A DNA stretch of 64,000 nt from Chloroflexi bacterium TSY (GCA_019217005.1 JAHBNG010000021.1:1-64000), one strand, 5' to 3'. Positions 55,163-64,000 are shown, counted from the stretch's first letter. Notes: generated by a model from the sequence alone, not told the origin. Translations and numbers: made by a program.

Positions 55163-56201
55163 CTATAATCGGTAGAAAGAGCGGGCGTTTTCGGAGAAGA
55201 TTTTTGTGACCAGTGGCTCCGACAGTGCATTGCGTAGAACCGCCATTGCATCGTCTGTATGCCAATGGGGGTAGTCGGTGCTGAAAAGCAGCATTTCGTC
55301 TGAATCCATCTGTTCGATGATTTGCTGCAGATGTTGTTTAGTGGGTGGAGCATCTAAGGGCTGAGTCGTGAGCCGAATGTGCCGTCGCATATAATCAGAA
55401 GGAGGTCTTTTGACCCATGGGGTATTGTGGCGCAACCCCTTCCACTCTTTGTCCAAACGCCACATCAAAGAAGGTACCCAAGTGAATCCACCTTCGAGCA
55501 AAGCAATCCGCAAATCAGAAAAATGATCAAAGATACCTTCAGTGATTCAGACTAATCACTTGAGACTGAAAGACTTGCGCCATGACCGTATATTCTTCCA
55601 TAAAGGTGGAGGGCCAGCCGCTTGGCGTGGGTGGATGTCCAGGTGCACCACCATATTGGATTCCAATGGCTAGATCATGTTTTATCGCGGCTTTATAGAT
55701 TGGATAATAGCGACGATTGCCATAAGGTGCCTCCGAGCTAACAGGCACAACAACCTGGACGAAGCCGGGGTGGTTTCCCCAACGCTCGATTTCGCGTGCG
55801 GCCATGTCAGGTTGCTGACAAGGAACAACAATTGAAGCGCGCAAGCGAGAGTCCAAATTCAGCCATGCATCAACTTGCCATTGATTAATGGCCGTCGCCA
55901 AAGATGCCGCCAAATCTGGATGGTGAACGCTTTGGACTCGATAGGCACAATTGAGAATACCAATTTCCAAATTGAGTGGATCAAGTATCTGCTCTTGGAG
56001 GAGATTCAAATCCGAACCAGGAGGATTTTCAGTGAGCGGTACGGCACCGGGACGCACTGAGATAGACGTCCCTCTTGGGTAATCGTTCGCGTCAGGGCCA
56101 ACGAATGCAGATTCGTTGATGTAAGCGCGCCAATGGCTTGGCAGATATGGTTCGAGCGTTTTGAGTGAAGGAAGTTCGTTGTGGATGTCGCAATCGATCA
56201 T
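55163..56201 (-). pseudogene. Amidohydrolase paralogue (ACMSD-like), one frameshift
   Basis: ATG 56201 begins IDCDIHNELPSLKTLEPYLP; conserved GSDLNLLQEQILDPL and GIQYGGAPGHP follow. The ORF stops at 55539 (VISLNH) and the rest continues one base off, from EGIFDHFSDLRIALLEGGF to LLFSTDYPHWH and NARSFYRL. Deleting one A in CTGAATCAC near 55545 restores one frame of about 345 residues. It is similar to the enzyme at 52828 but has an intact metal-ligand set only if the frame is corrected. Confidence 0.85.
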
Positions 56202-56387
56202 GTGACGCGGGTTAGAGAGCGGGTTAAAGGGCGGATAAACAGATTTAAAAGTAAGACCATTCAAATGACGTAGCGGTAGCATCCTCCAATGCGGTTCGCA
56301 CTCGGCCGGAACCGGTGTTAGAGAACGCCAACTCCGCGTGTACTCCATCTGGTTTGAATGGTCTTGGATTTAAAAGCGGATCAAGTG

Positions 56388-56512
56388 AGTATCCCCAAAT
56401 CCATTTGATTCGGTGGCATAGCACAAATTGTGAAAATTGTCGATCTCAGTCAGAGGAAATCGAATAACCACACAATTTGGCATACCACCATTTGATCCGT
56501 CCCCAAATCCGT
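56388..56512. repeat. Inverted-repeat element with direct TCCCCAAATCC ends
   Basis: TCCCCAAATCC occurs at both ends in direct orientation. Inside, GGTGGCATAGCACAAATTGTG and, as the reverse complement, GGTGGTATGCCAAATTGTG form a long imperfect stem around a 40-base centre. It lies between the amidohydrolase paralogue and the grxD stop codon. Confidence 0.5.
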
Positions 56513-56514
56513 GA

Positions 56515-56838
56515 CTACGTTGTTTCAGGTTGTGGTAGCATTTTCTGCAGCTCACCGTTCTGATATAGCTCCATTGCGATGTCGCAGCCTCCAACAAACT
56601 CGCCATTTATGTATAGCTGTGGAATTGTCGGCCAGTCAGAGTATTCTTTGATTGTTTGGCGCAGATCATCATCGTCGAGCACATTGCGTGTCTCATAAGC
56701 GGCACCAACTGCATTGAGAATCTGCACGACCTGAGCGGAAAAACCGCACATAGGAAAGTCTTTGTCGCCCTTCATGTAGAGCATGACAGGGGTATTTTTT
56801 ACTTCGGTATCGATTTGGGTCATCATCTGTTTAGACAT
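56515..56838 (-). CDS. grxD: Monothiol glutaredoxin (Grx4/GrxD type)
   Basis: 107 residues behind AAGGAGATAAC. The active-site motif CGFS is in FPMCGFSAQVV, with the glutathione-contact motifs WPTIPQLYINGEFVGG and CDIAMEL. Monothiol CGFS glutaredoxins carry [2Fe-2S] clusters and act with BolA proteins. The bolA gene is immediately upstream (83 bp), which supports that partnership here. Confidence 0.95.
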   Translation of the reverse strand: MSKQMMTQIDTEVKNTPVMLYMKGDKDFPMCGFSAQVVQILNAVGAAYETRNVLDDDDLRQTIKEYSDWPTIPQLYINGEFVGGCDIAMELYQNGELQKMLPQPETT

Positions 56839-56921
56839 GTTATCTCCTTAATGCCTATTGGGATAGGGGAATGGGAATCTGTTCGTTTTCATTTTTCTTT
56901 TGTAAATCCCATTCTCAACGC

Positions 56922-57185
56922 TTAATCCAGGACGCCGTACATATGTTTTTCAGCATCCCACTTTTCTGGTGTAAAGGTTTTCAAACGTAGTGCATGTACA
57001 CTCGTTTCGAAGGCCTCTTTGAGTGGTTTCATTACTGCCTGATGCTGTTTGACCAACGTCATTCCTTCAAATGATGGACTAATGACAACTGATTCAAAGT
57101 GTTGACCATCATTCTGCGGATCAAGCACATAGACTGTTGCATCTGGTAATGCGGCTAAAATTGTGTTCCGAATTTCTTCAATCAT
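56922..57185 (-). CDS. BolA-family protein
   Basis: 87 residues. The BolA core has VYVLDPQNDGQHFESVVISP, FEGMTLVKQHQAVMKPL and ALRLKTFTPEKW, including the invariant histidine region. BolA proteins form [2Fe-2S] heterodimers with CGFS glutaredoxins for cluster trafficking and stress adaptation. It forms an operon with grxD. Confidence 0.93.
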   Translation of the reverse strand: MIEEIRNTILAALPDATVYVLDPQNDGQHFESVVISPSFEGMTLVKQHQAVMKPLKEAFETSVHALRLKTFTPEKWDAEKHMYGVLD

Positions 57186-57389
57186 AATCCTTGCCTTTGC
57201 GGAAGTTGCATCGAATTTCGAATTATAACATTAGAATCGTTGTCTTATCAATCTTCTACTCCGTTTGGTGATAATAAACGCGTTAAGGTCATTCCAGAAA
57301 AAAAATTACCCATAAGATGGAACGCATCACCCTGGAATAGCTTTGGCTTTTCCTGTTGAATTGGGTATTTTATTGTTTGGAAAAGCCTA

Positions 57390-57425
57390 AACGGCCAGTT
57401 TCGATGAAAACTGGCTGTTTCTTAT
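57390..57425. terminator. Hairpin terminator between the small membrane protein and bolA
   Basis: Twelve-base-pair stem AACGGCCAGTTT / AAACTGGCTGTT with loop CGATGA and the tail TCTTATTCC on the plus strand. On the minus strand the T-tract (TAGGCTTTTCC) is weaker. It lies between two minus-strand genes, so it may end the CPBP unit. Confidence 0.55.
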
Positions 57426-57472
57426 TCCGTAGTTGTGACGGAAAGTAGGTTGTTCAAGGTATTATCTGGAAG

Positions 57473-57703
57473 TTATCCTATAACTTCCATTATCTTCATG
57501 AAAACAATGAAGCCGAAGCTCAAAAGCAGGGGGACAATGGCGATATTTAACACTTTACCAAGTGCGCGCTGCCAAGGTTTGTCTCCTGAGCTGACCAGCT
57601 CTTTTTGAACAAGCAGCACAAGCAGTATTAAGGTTGCAATGGCGCTAATACCGGCGGCTGAATAAACTGTCGTCACAGTTGTTGTTGTTACAGTCGAAAT
57701 CAT
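57473..57703 (-). CDS. Small membrane protein with two helices
   Basis: 76 residues: a Thr-rich N-terminus, membrane helix 1 (GISAIATLILLVLLV), a short charged loop (QKELVSSGDKPWQRALGK) and helix 2 (IAIVPLLLSFGFIVFM). No family recognised. It follows the CPBP protease gene by 59 bp and could be a partner or substrate. Confidence 0.6.
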   Translation of the reverse strand: MISTVTTTTVTTVYSAAGISAIATLILLVLLVQKELVSSGDKPWQRALGKVLNIAIVPLLLSFGFIVFMKIMEVIG

Positions 57704-57762
57704 TTTCTATATCCTATTGATACATTTCATTGTATACGGCAACTCATTACCTGTTTGGGCCC

Positions 57763-59611
57763 TCAATTTTGAAAGATCAGGGTACGTCCACCCCCAAGAT
57801 AGGCAAGTCGCTCATAATTCGGCTCGGTCTGGACGAGTACTAAACCCCATTGATAGTGGCCCGGGTTGAATCTATCGCGCAGCATGATGTCAAGTTTTTT
57901 CAAGTTGACATCTACTGAGTTATTTCCTTCTGGTATAGCCAATCCAACACCATCAACCAGTGGTTCTTGATCTTCTCCCCAGAAGACAAGCTCGAAGCGT
58001 TGACCCGTTCTCAATGGCTGATCTGTACTCCATTCAAACACAACTATTTCGTGACTGACATACCCATCTGCAGGTTTCAGCGCAACAACTGTTGACTTTG
58101 GAGCGATTGCGTATACTGGTTCTGATACTGTTGGCGTAGGCACAGGCTGTTCGGTCGTTGACAACGTTTTAGACGAAACAATTGATTCTGTCATGGCAAC
58201 AGATGTCGGGATGGATGGCGCGACAGATTGTTGGGGTGAAACAGTTGCCAATGCGGCCGTAGAAGAATTTGTCTGCGTAATTTGTGTAATAGACTCTATG
58301 ACAACACTCTCTCCATCAAATTCGTCTGGTATAGTTTCTATTGCTGAACCACTCGTTTTCAGACCTTCAAGCAGCGTTGCGAATACCTCTGTCAATGACG
58401 GAGTCGGTGTAATTGCTGGCGTCAATTCGGGAGGAGGGGCCAGATTCGACGCCAGATTGAGTGCAATCGCTTGTTTTGCATCTAATTGTACTTGCTGCGT
58501 ATTCACTTGTGTTTGTTGCCTTGGTGTTGCCAAGTATTGTTCATCGCTCTTTGCAGGTGCAATCGTTGAGATCGCCTCCAACTCGCTTTCGAACGCTGCT
58601 TGGCTCGAACTGGGGCTAATCGCAACGAAAAAGGGCATGACCAGGAAAAGAACAATGTTGGTTAGACCATGTGAGAAAGTAACACCAATAATGCTTCCTG
58701 TTTTGACAACGATCCAACCAAAGAATAGTCCTACGGCAAAGACAAAGACTACATCTAGCACTGATAAATATCCAATGTGCAAGACTGCAAAGATGAGTGC
58801 GATATAGACAATCCCAAATCGACCGAGCGTCTCAAGGGCCGTGGATTGCATAATGCCGCGAAAGGCAATCTCTTCAAAGAAACCTGTGCTTACAAGCAGA
58901 ATCAAAGCTGGGATGATGATTTGACTCCAAGAAAAATTTGAGATGAGCGGATCAGGTCGGAGAATATAATATTCGATCACGCCAAAAAGAATGCCGGTCG
59001 GGACAATCAGAAATTGGATGAGTCCTTGACGCATATTGAGTCCCAACTTGTCCATCGAAAAGCCCAACGTACGCTGGATGAGAAAGAGCGCAATAAAGAG
59101 GGGAATGCTCGTAACCAGAAACCAGTAGATCAGTGGAAGAGTGGTCAGCGGTAGCGAGAGACTCAGTAGATCCAAATTTCAGGTTTTGAGAGAGAATTCT
59201 GGCTAAACAGTTGACATAAATACAAATTTGCCGGTCGATATCTAGTTTTTGCGTTAGATTTGGGCGATTTTCAGATATGAAATAGGTTGTTTTCTGTAAC
59301 CGAAATCTGAATAAATGACTCCAAAATCCCTGCAATCTCGACTGAAAATCGCCAAAAACGCCAAATTTGGATCTACTGAGACTCAAAATGCGAATCATTG
59401 GTGCAAAGATCAGACTGACCAGAAAACGACGGCTGGGATCATGCCAAGTGAAGGCTGTGTGCAGTACGATGACACCAAGCAACACCGCGTGTAGCCCAAT
59501 GCCAACCCATGGATTGACAACGGCTGTCACAATTTCAGCCGCGCTGATCAGAACTAGATAGAGTAGCGCGATATGTACGGGATAAAGAGTAAATTTAACT
59601 TCGTATTGCAT
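57763..59611 (-). pseudogene. CPBP intramembrane protease with C-terminal extension, split by a MITE
   Basis: ATG 59611 begins QYEVKFTLYPVHIALL; three N-terminal helices run to APMIRILSLS, where a 215-bp insertion follows. After it the protein continues LPLTTLPLIYW and the CPBP core with EEIAFRG (EExxxR), FAVLHIGY (FxxxH) and VTFSHGLTN. A Thr/Ser/Pro-rich linker and a beta-rich C-terminal domain (about 110 residues, FEWSTDQPLRTGQRFELVFWG) are unusual additions. Deleting the insertion with one AGACT copy joins the halves in frame (RILSLSLPLTT). As it stands the core could still start from TTG 59175, lacking the first helices. Confidence 0.82.
59164..59378. mobile_element. 215-bp MITE-like insertion (second MITE family)
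   Basis: Terminal inverted repeats CAGTAGATCCAAATTT / AAATTTGGATCTACTG are perfect over 16 bp, and a 5-bp duplication AGACT flanks the unit (59159-59163 and 59379-59383). The interior repeats ATTTTCAG/CTGAAAAT and GGCGATTTTC-like arms. It has no coding capacity and no sequence in common with the 155-bp MITE. It interrupts the CPBP gene. Confidence 0.88.
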
Positions 59612-59834
59612 GGTGTCTGGTGTTCGTCTTTCCAAATATTTGTCCTATTGCGTGATGCGTTATATCTATTGTGAAAGTGGTTATGTTGCAAGCTCCTTGC
59701 TCGATGGAATCTCAAACAATTATGATTCTTCCGGAAGAGAAGGGGTTGAACTTCCCGGAAGAGGGCAAGAGTTGTGGGGCGTTCGAGGCGATTTCTGACC
59801 TCTACCCATTAGATAATATAGGAAAGGAGTTAGA

Positions 59835-60046
59835 ATGAGAGAGACAGAAAGAGAGAAGCTGTCACTCGGAATCGAACTCCGGCTTGGTAAAAAGGACCGC
59901 CCTCTTCCCGCGGTGCGACCGCCCTTCCCGGACCGTCCACCAAGCCGACGCCTAGAACCGTCGCAAGCGTGTAGCATCTCGAATGCCATAATAGGAAAAC
60001 GGAAAAGAGCGTCCGAAAAAAATGACCAAAGGCAATCCTCAAGTGA
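59835..60046 (+). ncRNA. Candidate IS110 bridge RNA region
   Basis: The non-coding stretch before the IS110-type recombinase is GC-rich and strongly structured. CGGCTTGGT (59880-59888) pairs with ACCAAGCCG (59939-59947), GGAC with GTCC inside it, and GCGGT with ACCGC at the tip. This leaves a large internal loop with CGCCCTCTTCCC on one side and CCTTCCCGGACC on the other. IS110-group elements are known to encode a bridge RNA in this position, with guide sequences in such loops. A 71-codon ORF with a good RBS (AAAGGAG, ATG 59835) also spans the region, so a leader peptide is an alternative. Confidence 0.35.
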
Positions 60047-60061
60047 ATGAGGAGGTCAAAA

Positions 60062-61271
60062 ATGCAGATATTCATAGGAATAGACTGGAGTGAAACAAAA
60101 CATGATGTAATGATAACGGATGAAAACGGTCGTCGAATTAACTACATGACAATAGAACATAGTGTGGATGGCTTTAAGCAACTAGAAAAGTGGCGAGAAA
60201 CGATGGATATCGGCCATGAAAAATGTCGAATCGGATTAGAGACAGCACATAATCTGATAATTGACTACTTATGGGATGCTGGGTATACAAATCTATATGT
60301 CCTCCCACCGAACGTGGTCAAAGCAAGTCGGGCGAGGTACAATCAGAGCGGTGCTCGCACTGATGAAAGTGATGCATATACGATAGCTGAACTGGTCAGA
60401 ACAGATGTTCACCGATTCTATCCTTGGCATCCAGGGAGTGAATTACTCCAGCAAATGCGCATCGTGGTGAGCATGACCGAGTTTTGGCGCAAAGAAACGG
60501 TTGCTGTCTCCAATCGCTTGCGTAGTTGTTTGCTCAGATACCATCCCGCTTTGCTCAATGTCTTTAGTTGGCCATCGCCCATTGCAGCTCATCTGATTCT
60601 GGCTTATCCGTCGCCGCAAGCAGCAGAAAAGCAACCTATGATGAATTTCAGGTCTTTCTCAAGCAACATAAACATAATCAGCCCTCCAAATGGCTCACCT
60701 GTTTTGATGCCTTGACCACAAACATCCCCGTTCAGCTCCGGGTGTTGCCCAAGCTTGTCAAGTTCAAGCCCAGCAACTTGCCCGACTCTTGCTCCATACC
60801 CTCAACTCCAAGCAAGCAACACTCCAACAGTTGAACTCTCTTTTTCTGCAACACGAGGATCACCCCATTTTGCTTCCCCGGGCGCAGGAGAGCTCTTGGC
60901 TCCCTCTTTGCTGGTCAAATTTGGCGAAGATCGCCGCCGCTTCCCCATTCCAGCATGGTCCAGACTTTAGCTGGCACGGCTCCGTTACCAACCAAAGTGG
61001 CAAAGTCCACTTGGTCCACTTTCGCCGCTCTTGTGATAAAGAGTTTCGTTACTTTTCTCAGCAACTGGCTCGTTCTTCGCGCCAGCAATCTCGCTGGGCT
61101 TCGGCTTACTTTACACAAGCTCGTCAAAAGGGCCACTCGGTCAGTCGCTCTCATCGGGCTTTAGCCAACCGCTGGCTGGCCATTCTTTGGAAAATGTGGC
61201 AAGACCGAACCACCTATGACGAATCTTTCCACATTCGTCAACGAACTATCCGTCGTCGACCACAAGCTTAG
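60062..61271 (+). pseudogene. IS110-family recombinase/transposase, frameshifted
   Basis: ATG 60062 follows GAGGAGGTC. The N-terminal RuvC-like DEDD domain is intact: IFIGIDWSETKHDVMI, RIGLETAHNLIIDYL, VLPPNVVKASRARY and TDESDAYTIAELVR. After about 60640 the frame changes at least three times through the Tnp20 domain (FQVFLKQHKHNQPSKWLTCF, ..., SHRALANRWLAILWKMW). The conserved serine of the C-terminal catalytic domain falls in the broken part. No terminal inverted repeats are visible, as expected for IS110 group elements. Confidence 0.82.
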
Positions 61272-61301
61272 TTTTTCTGCTTTCTTTTTTTCAGCTACGG
61301 C

Positions 61302-61383
61302 AAAGTCGGGTACAAAAAATGACCATAAGGGGTGAAATCCTAGAGCAGCCCTCTGTTTGCATGAAAAATTTGTACCCGACTTT
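61302..61383. repeat. Perfect 15-bp inverted repeat after the IS110 gene
   Basis: AAAGTCGGGTACAAA (61302-61316) and TTTGTACCCGACTTT (61369-61383) pair perfectly across 52 bases; the outer flanks (GCTACGGC, GCTGCTAC) also match in part. It may be a small element or the element's 3' boundary. A second hairpin, AGTCGGAA / TTCCGACT (about 61471-61496), follows with a CTTTTC tail. The 61500-61710 stretch shows nothing else. Confidence 0.65.
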
Positions 61384-61724
61384 TGCTGCTACTGTTTTTT
61401 TTCTTGATTGCCTTTGATTTCTCTCTTATGTCTACTTGCTAACAGCTCAATACCCAAGTTTACATAAAGTCGGAATTGTTGATTTTTTCCGACTCTTTTC
61501 AACGCGCCTATTTGGTATCTCTCTTACTGACTAAGCGTGTCCGGGAAGTTGGTGGTGCTTCTTTGTCAACCACCTGAGATCCTGAAGAGCCACTAATATT
61601 TCCTAGAGCCGACTCTTTAACCTTGCAACTAATTCATTCGTTATATGTAGACGTTTTCACATCCAATTCGCTACGCTTTAAATAGATCAATAAGCTGACA
61701 AACAACTAGCGTGCTCCAGCAATT

Positions 61725-61935
61725 TCAAATTGGAAACGGGACAGTGGCGCGCCAGGTGACAGTCACTCCCGAAATCTCCCACTTGGCGGCGGAAGTTCAC
61801 GCCCGCTGGGTCGTGAAGTGTCGGTCACCTTCCGCAAAGGCGAGAGCAGTGGAAGGTGACCGTCACTTGAGACGGTGCGAGGACAAAAGCTCATCAACCC
61901 TTTCAGTGCATTCGTGAGTGTCACCTGGAACGCCC
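61725..61935 (+). repeat. Non-coding repeat with GTGACNGTCAC-type palindromes, copy 2
   Basis: AGGTGACAGTCACTCC, GGTGACCGTCACTTGA, GCGAGGACAAAA and GTGAGTGTCACCTGG in the same order as in the minus-strand copy at 24170-24310. It is located 25 bp after the Excalibur gene's stop codon (convergent side). Confidence 0.65.
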
Positions 61936-61959
61936 TAATTTGAAATTGCTAAGCGTGCT

Positions 61960-63135
61960 CTACTCTTCTTGACAGACCAAACCATCACCATTTGGATCAA
62001 GTTGGTGAATATCTACATTTGTGGCGTTGAGACATTGGTTGTAACATGCTTGCGCCTCTTCGGTTGAACGAAAATCGGTGCAGGCGTGAAGATTCTCTGT
62101 ACAATGACAACTGTCGCTCAACGAAATTGAATGAGGTGTCCCTTGAGCGATAATCAAGGTGTCTTCTTCGTCCGATGACTTTTCTACGGTTTCCATTTCT
62201 TCTAGCGCCGCTTGCGCGGAGCTTGTTTCCAGAGCGGGTGACAGACTCGACACACTCTCTGTAAGCGTCACAGTGCCAGTTAGCACTGGAGTAGGTTCAA
62301 TGGCGAGCATAATATCGGTTGCAATGGCTACCTGAAGGGCACAACTGTTGATGAACTCTAACGCAAGGCGCATGCTGTCCGGTTGTAACTGATCGAGCCC
62401 GTTTTCGAAATATTGAGCAGAAAGACTACAGTCGTTCATGGCACCGATCATGCGTTCGTGTGCAAGCCGCACACTTGGCGGTGGGTTCAGAACGATCATT
62501 TCTTGACGCGCTGCTTGAGCGAAGATACTGAGGAAATCGCCAGTGGCCAGGATCCAATCGGTATCGGTCTTCCTCGGTTGGAGAAGGAGCGGACCTAATT
62601 CGGTTAGCATCGAGTGAGAGACGCTGCGGCCCGAGACATATAAAAGTCGTCCATACTCAAGTACATCTTTAGAGATAGTTGGCGATTTGAGTGTTTGGGG
62701 AATCGGTTTATCGAGCAGATCGGTTCCACTGAGGTTCGGCGCTGACGATTCGGATGCTGTTTCAGTCGTTGGCGAAAGTTGCTCAATAAGAGCTGGGGCC
62801 AGAGCATTTATAATAGCTGGGTCGATCTCATTGAGCACGACAGATGCCAGATTGGCAATCAAGGTAGGATCCAGATTTTCAAGTGTAGCCGGATCAAGAT
62901 CTGACAGAAAAATCGGTATCAATTTTTCGATCACCGCAGGATCGATGTTCTCCAGTTGTGTGAGATCGATATTTTCCAAAAGAGTCGGGTCGATGTTCTT
63001 CAAGATCTCCTGAATCTGCGTTGCGGTTTGGGCAGAAGCAGACTTGACAAGGGGCTGATTCTGAGTTGTCACAGCCCAGAATAGTGCAAGACAAATGGCG
63101 AATCCAGTAAGGATTCCGAAAAAGGTTTGTTTCAT
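61960..63135 (-). CDS. Secreted protein with N-terminal IDP repeats and C-terminal Excalibur-like domain
   Basis: A signal anchor (ILTGFAICLALFWAVTT) is followed by about seven short repeats with the pattern LxNIDPxxLEN / DLDPATLENLDP (residues 45-115). A helical middle (about 150-275) and a Ser/Thr linker come next. The C-terminal 40 residues (CTDFRSTEEAQACYNQC...DPNGDGLVCQEE) match the Excalibur calcium-binding motif (DxDxDGxxC). It is probably a cell-surface or exported protein that binds calcium. RBS AAGGAGTAG lies inside the end of the upstream flippase gene (6-bp gap), so they are co-transcribed. Confidence 0.72.
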   Translation of the reverse strand: MKQTFFGILTGFAICLALFWAVTTQNQPLVKSASAQTATQIQEILKNIDPTLLENIDLTQLENIDPAVIEKLIPIFLSDLDPATLENLDPTLIANLASVVLNEIDPAIINALAPALIEQLSPTTETASESSAPNLSGTDLLDKPIPQTLKSPTISKDVLEYGRLLYVSGRSVSHSMLTELGPLLLQPRKTDTDWILATGDFLSIFAQAARQEMIVLNPPPSVRLAHERMIGAMNDCSLSAQYFENGLDQLQPDSMRLALEFINSCALQVAIATDIMLAIEPTPVLTGTVTLTESVSSLSPALETSSAQAALEEMETVEKSSDEEDTLIIAQGTPHSISLSDSCHCTENLHACTDFRSTEEAQACYNQCLNATNVDIHQLDPNGDGLVCQEE

Positions 63136-63141
63136 GATTTA

Positions 63142-64000
63142 CTACTCCTTGAAACGTGTATTTAGGGCAAATGGTGAAAACAAGAGTGAAACAAAGTCGA
63201 TTCTAACGTAACGATAATAGAGCCACACATAGAACACTCCGATAGTTTGCCCTGCAATCCAACCAATGCCGACCCCTACTAGACCATAGAGAATTCCTCC
63301 AACCACCACCAAGATTAGTGATAGTAAGGTGATAAATCCTGAGATCCAAAGAATGCCGCTGATATCTTGTCTGATCCGGCAATCGAGAGTGGCAAATGAA
63401 TTGACTGTATATGGTAACGAGGAAAGAAGAAGTACAGTCAGTAATGGACGCCCTGCCGAACTATACTCCGATCCAAAGACACTGAGTAAGGACGATGAGA
63501 ATGATGCTAGAATCACAACGACTGGAACGAGACCAATGACAGCGAGATACATAATGTACCAGACGTTTGTCTGTTCCGGCGTTTTTCTATTTGATGCTTG
63601 TGCAAAAACGGCTGTCGATAATGCAGTAGGAACCACAAATAGTATGTTTGCCATCATCCAACATATATAAAAATATGCATTGGACGCTGCGCCCAGTAAT
63701 TGCACGATGATCAACGGATAAATGAGCGGAGGAGCGTTCCATAACAATAAGGAAAGATGGTTACTCAGACTGTATGTAATTTTGCTCCTTAAAGAAGCCA
63801 ATTCGAACGTTGGGTAGAATCTGTATGCGGGCATGCTCCTTGGAGCAAGAAATTTAATGGAGATGATTAAGGAGATTAACGCTCCAATTCCAACCGCCAA
63901 CAAAATGATCGTTGCGCCTAAAGAATAGCTTGCAAAAACTATCGTTAAGATTCTGAGTATGTTCGCCAACAAGGTGCGGATAAACAAAAAATGTGTTCTC
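63142..64000 (-). CDS. Polysaccharide flippase/MATE-like transporter, C-terminal part
   Basis: At least eight membrane helices, with the polysaccharide-biosynthesis C-terminal pattern (YIMYLAVIGLVPVVVILASF, FGSEYSSAGRPLLTVLLLSSLP, GLVGVGIGWIAGQTIGVFYV). The frame is open through the window edge, so the TTG at 63987 is not the true start. It would translocate lipid-linked sugars for a surface polysaccharide; the secreted Excalibur protein downstream fits a cell-envelope locus. Confidence 0.75.
   Translation of the reverse strand, partial: RTHFLFIRTLLANILRILTIVFASYSLGATIILLAVGIGALISLIISIKFLAPRSMPAYRFYPTFELASLRSKITYSLSNHLSLLLWNAPPLIYPLIIVQLLGAASNAYFYICWMMANILFVVPTALSTAVFAQASNRKTPEQTNVWYIMYLAVIGLVPVVVILASFSSSLLSVFGSEYSSAGRPLLTVLLLSSLPYTVNSFATLDCRIRQDISGILWISGFITLLSLILVVVGGILYGLVGVGIGWIAGQTIGVFYVWLYYRYVRIDFVSLLFSPFALNTRFKE

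Noticed and set aside
58193..58807. A 204-codon plus-strand ORF opposite the CPBP extension
   Set aside because: It is antisense to the low-complexity Thr/Ser/Pro linker of the CPBP protein and has no supporting motif.
1..64000. CRISPR array
   Set aside because: Repeats with GTTT-like or palindromic units were looked for, but none are regularly spaced; the repeats seen are MITEs and IS ends.

Overview
The window looks like accessory chromosome from an uncultured, heterotrophic bacterium, most plausibly a Chloroflexota member (Anaerolineae/Caldilineae-like). This rests on gene style only: an NB-ARC/TPR regulator, abundant sugar-type ABC transporters with lipoprotein or Tat-lipoprotein binding proteins, MenB (menaquinone), phytanoyl-CoA dioxygenase and amidohydrolase paralogues, Uma2 and DinB proteins. 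There is no rRNA marker. I noticed no tRNA, rRNA or CRISPR array.

Layout. 0-4.6 kb: a histidine-kinase-like gene with an atypical H box, then an AapJ-type amino-acid-binding protein gene cut in two by an ISAzo13-type element that itself carries a 155-bp MITE; then a Gly/Cys-tailed GRDP-like protein. 4.8-10.3 kb: a 36-residue peptide ORF, an overlapping NB-ARC ATPase/TPR pair on the minus strand, and a secreted TPR-protease-PDZ-SH3 protein. 10.5-15 kb: menB, a truncated ATPase/TPR remnant, a streptomycin-kinase-like APH, a DinB protein and a PhyH dioxygenase. 15.2-24 kb: IS copy A, two ABC-exporter half-transporters around a serine hydrolase and a decayed nuclease-like gene, and a GST-like protein. 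24-27 kb: gene debris, repeats and a secreted beta-helix-like protein.

27.3-45 kb is a long minus-strand catabolic array. Reading with transcription it runs: hydroxycinnamoyl (ferulate)-type remnants, amidohydrolase fragment/pcaL, pcaH, pcaG, pcaB, an alpha/beta-hydrolase remnant, a GH3 glycosidase, a LacI-type regulator, permease 2, a double-domain sugar-binding lipoprotein, permease 1 and an ATPase. A strong sigma70-like promoter with a 12-bp palindrome precedes the regulator. Three insertions interrupt the transporter half, and both permease reading frames can be rebuilt exactly by removing the insertions and one copy of each target duplication.

45.4-50.8 kb: a second ABC importer (CUT1 type) whose MalF-like subunit carries a large N-terminal sensor-like extension, with IS copy C just upstream. 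52.8-57.2 kb: two amidohydrolases, a Uma2 protein and a grxD/bolA pair. 57.5-64 kb: a CPBP protease gene split by a distinct 215-bp MITE, an IS110-family element with a structured 5' region that could encode a bridge RNA, an Excalibur-domain secreted protein and a flippase running off the window.

Two things dominate. First, heavy and nested mobile-element traffic: three copies of one DDE-type IS, six copies of a 155-bp MITE with 8-bp target duplications, and ISAzo13-, IS1380- and IS110-type elements. Second, many genes carry one-base frame breaks, and most of those I could place lie in short homopolymers. These may be real decay or uncorrected sequencing errors, so genes called pseudogene for that reason alone should be treated with caution.
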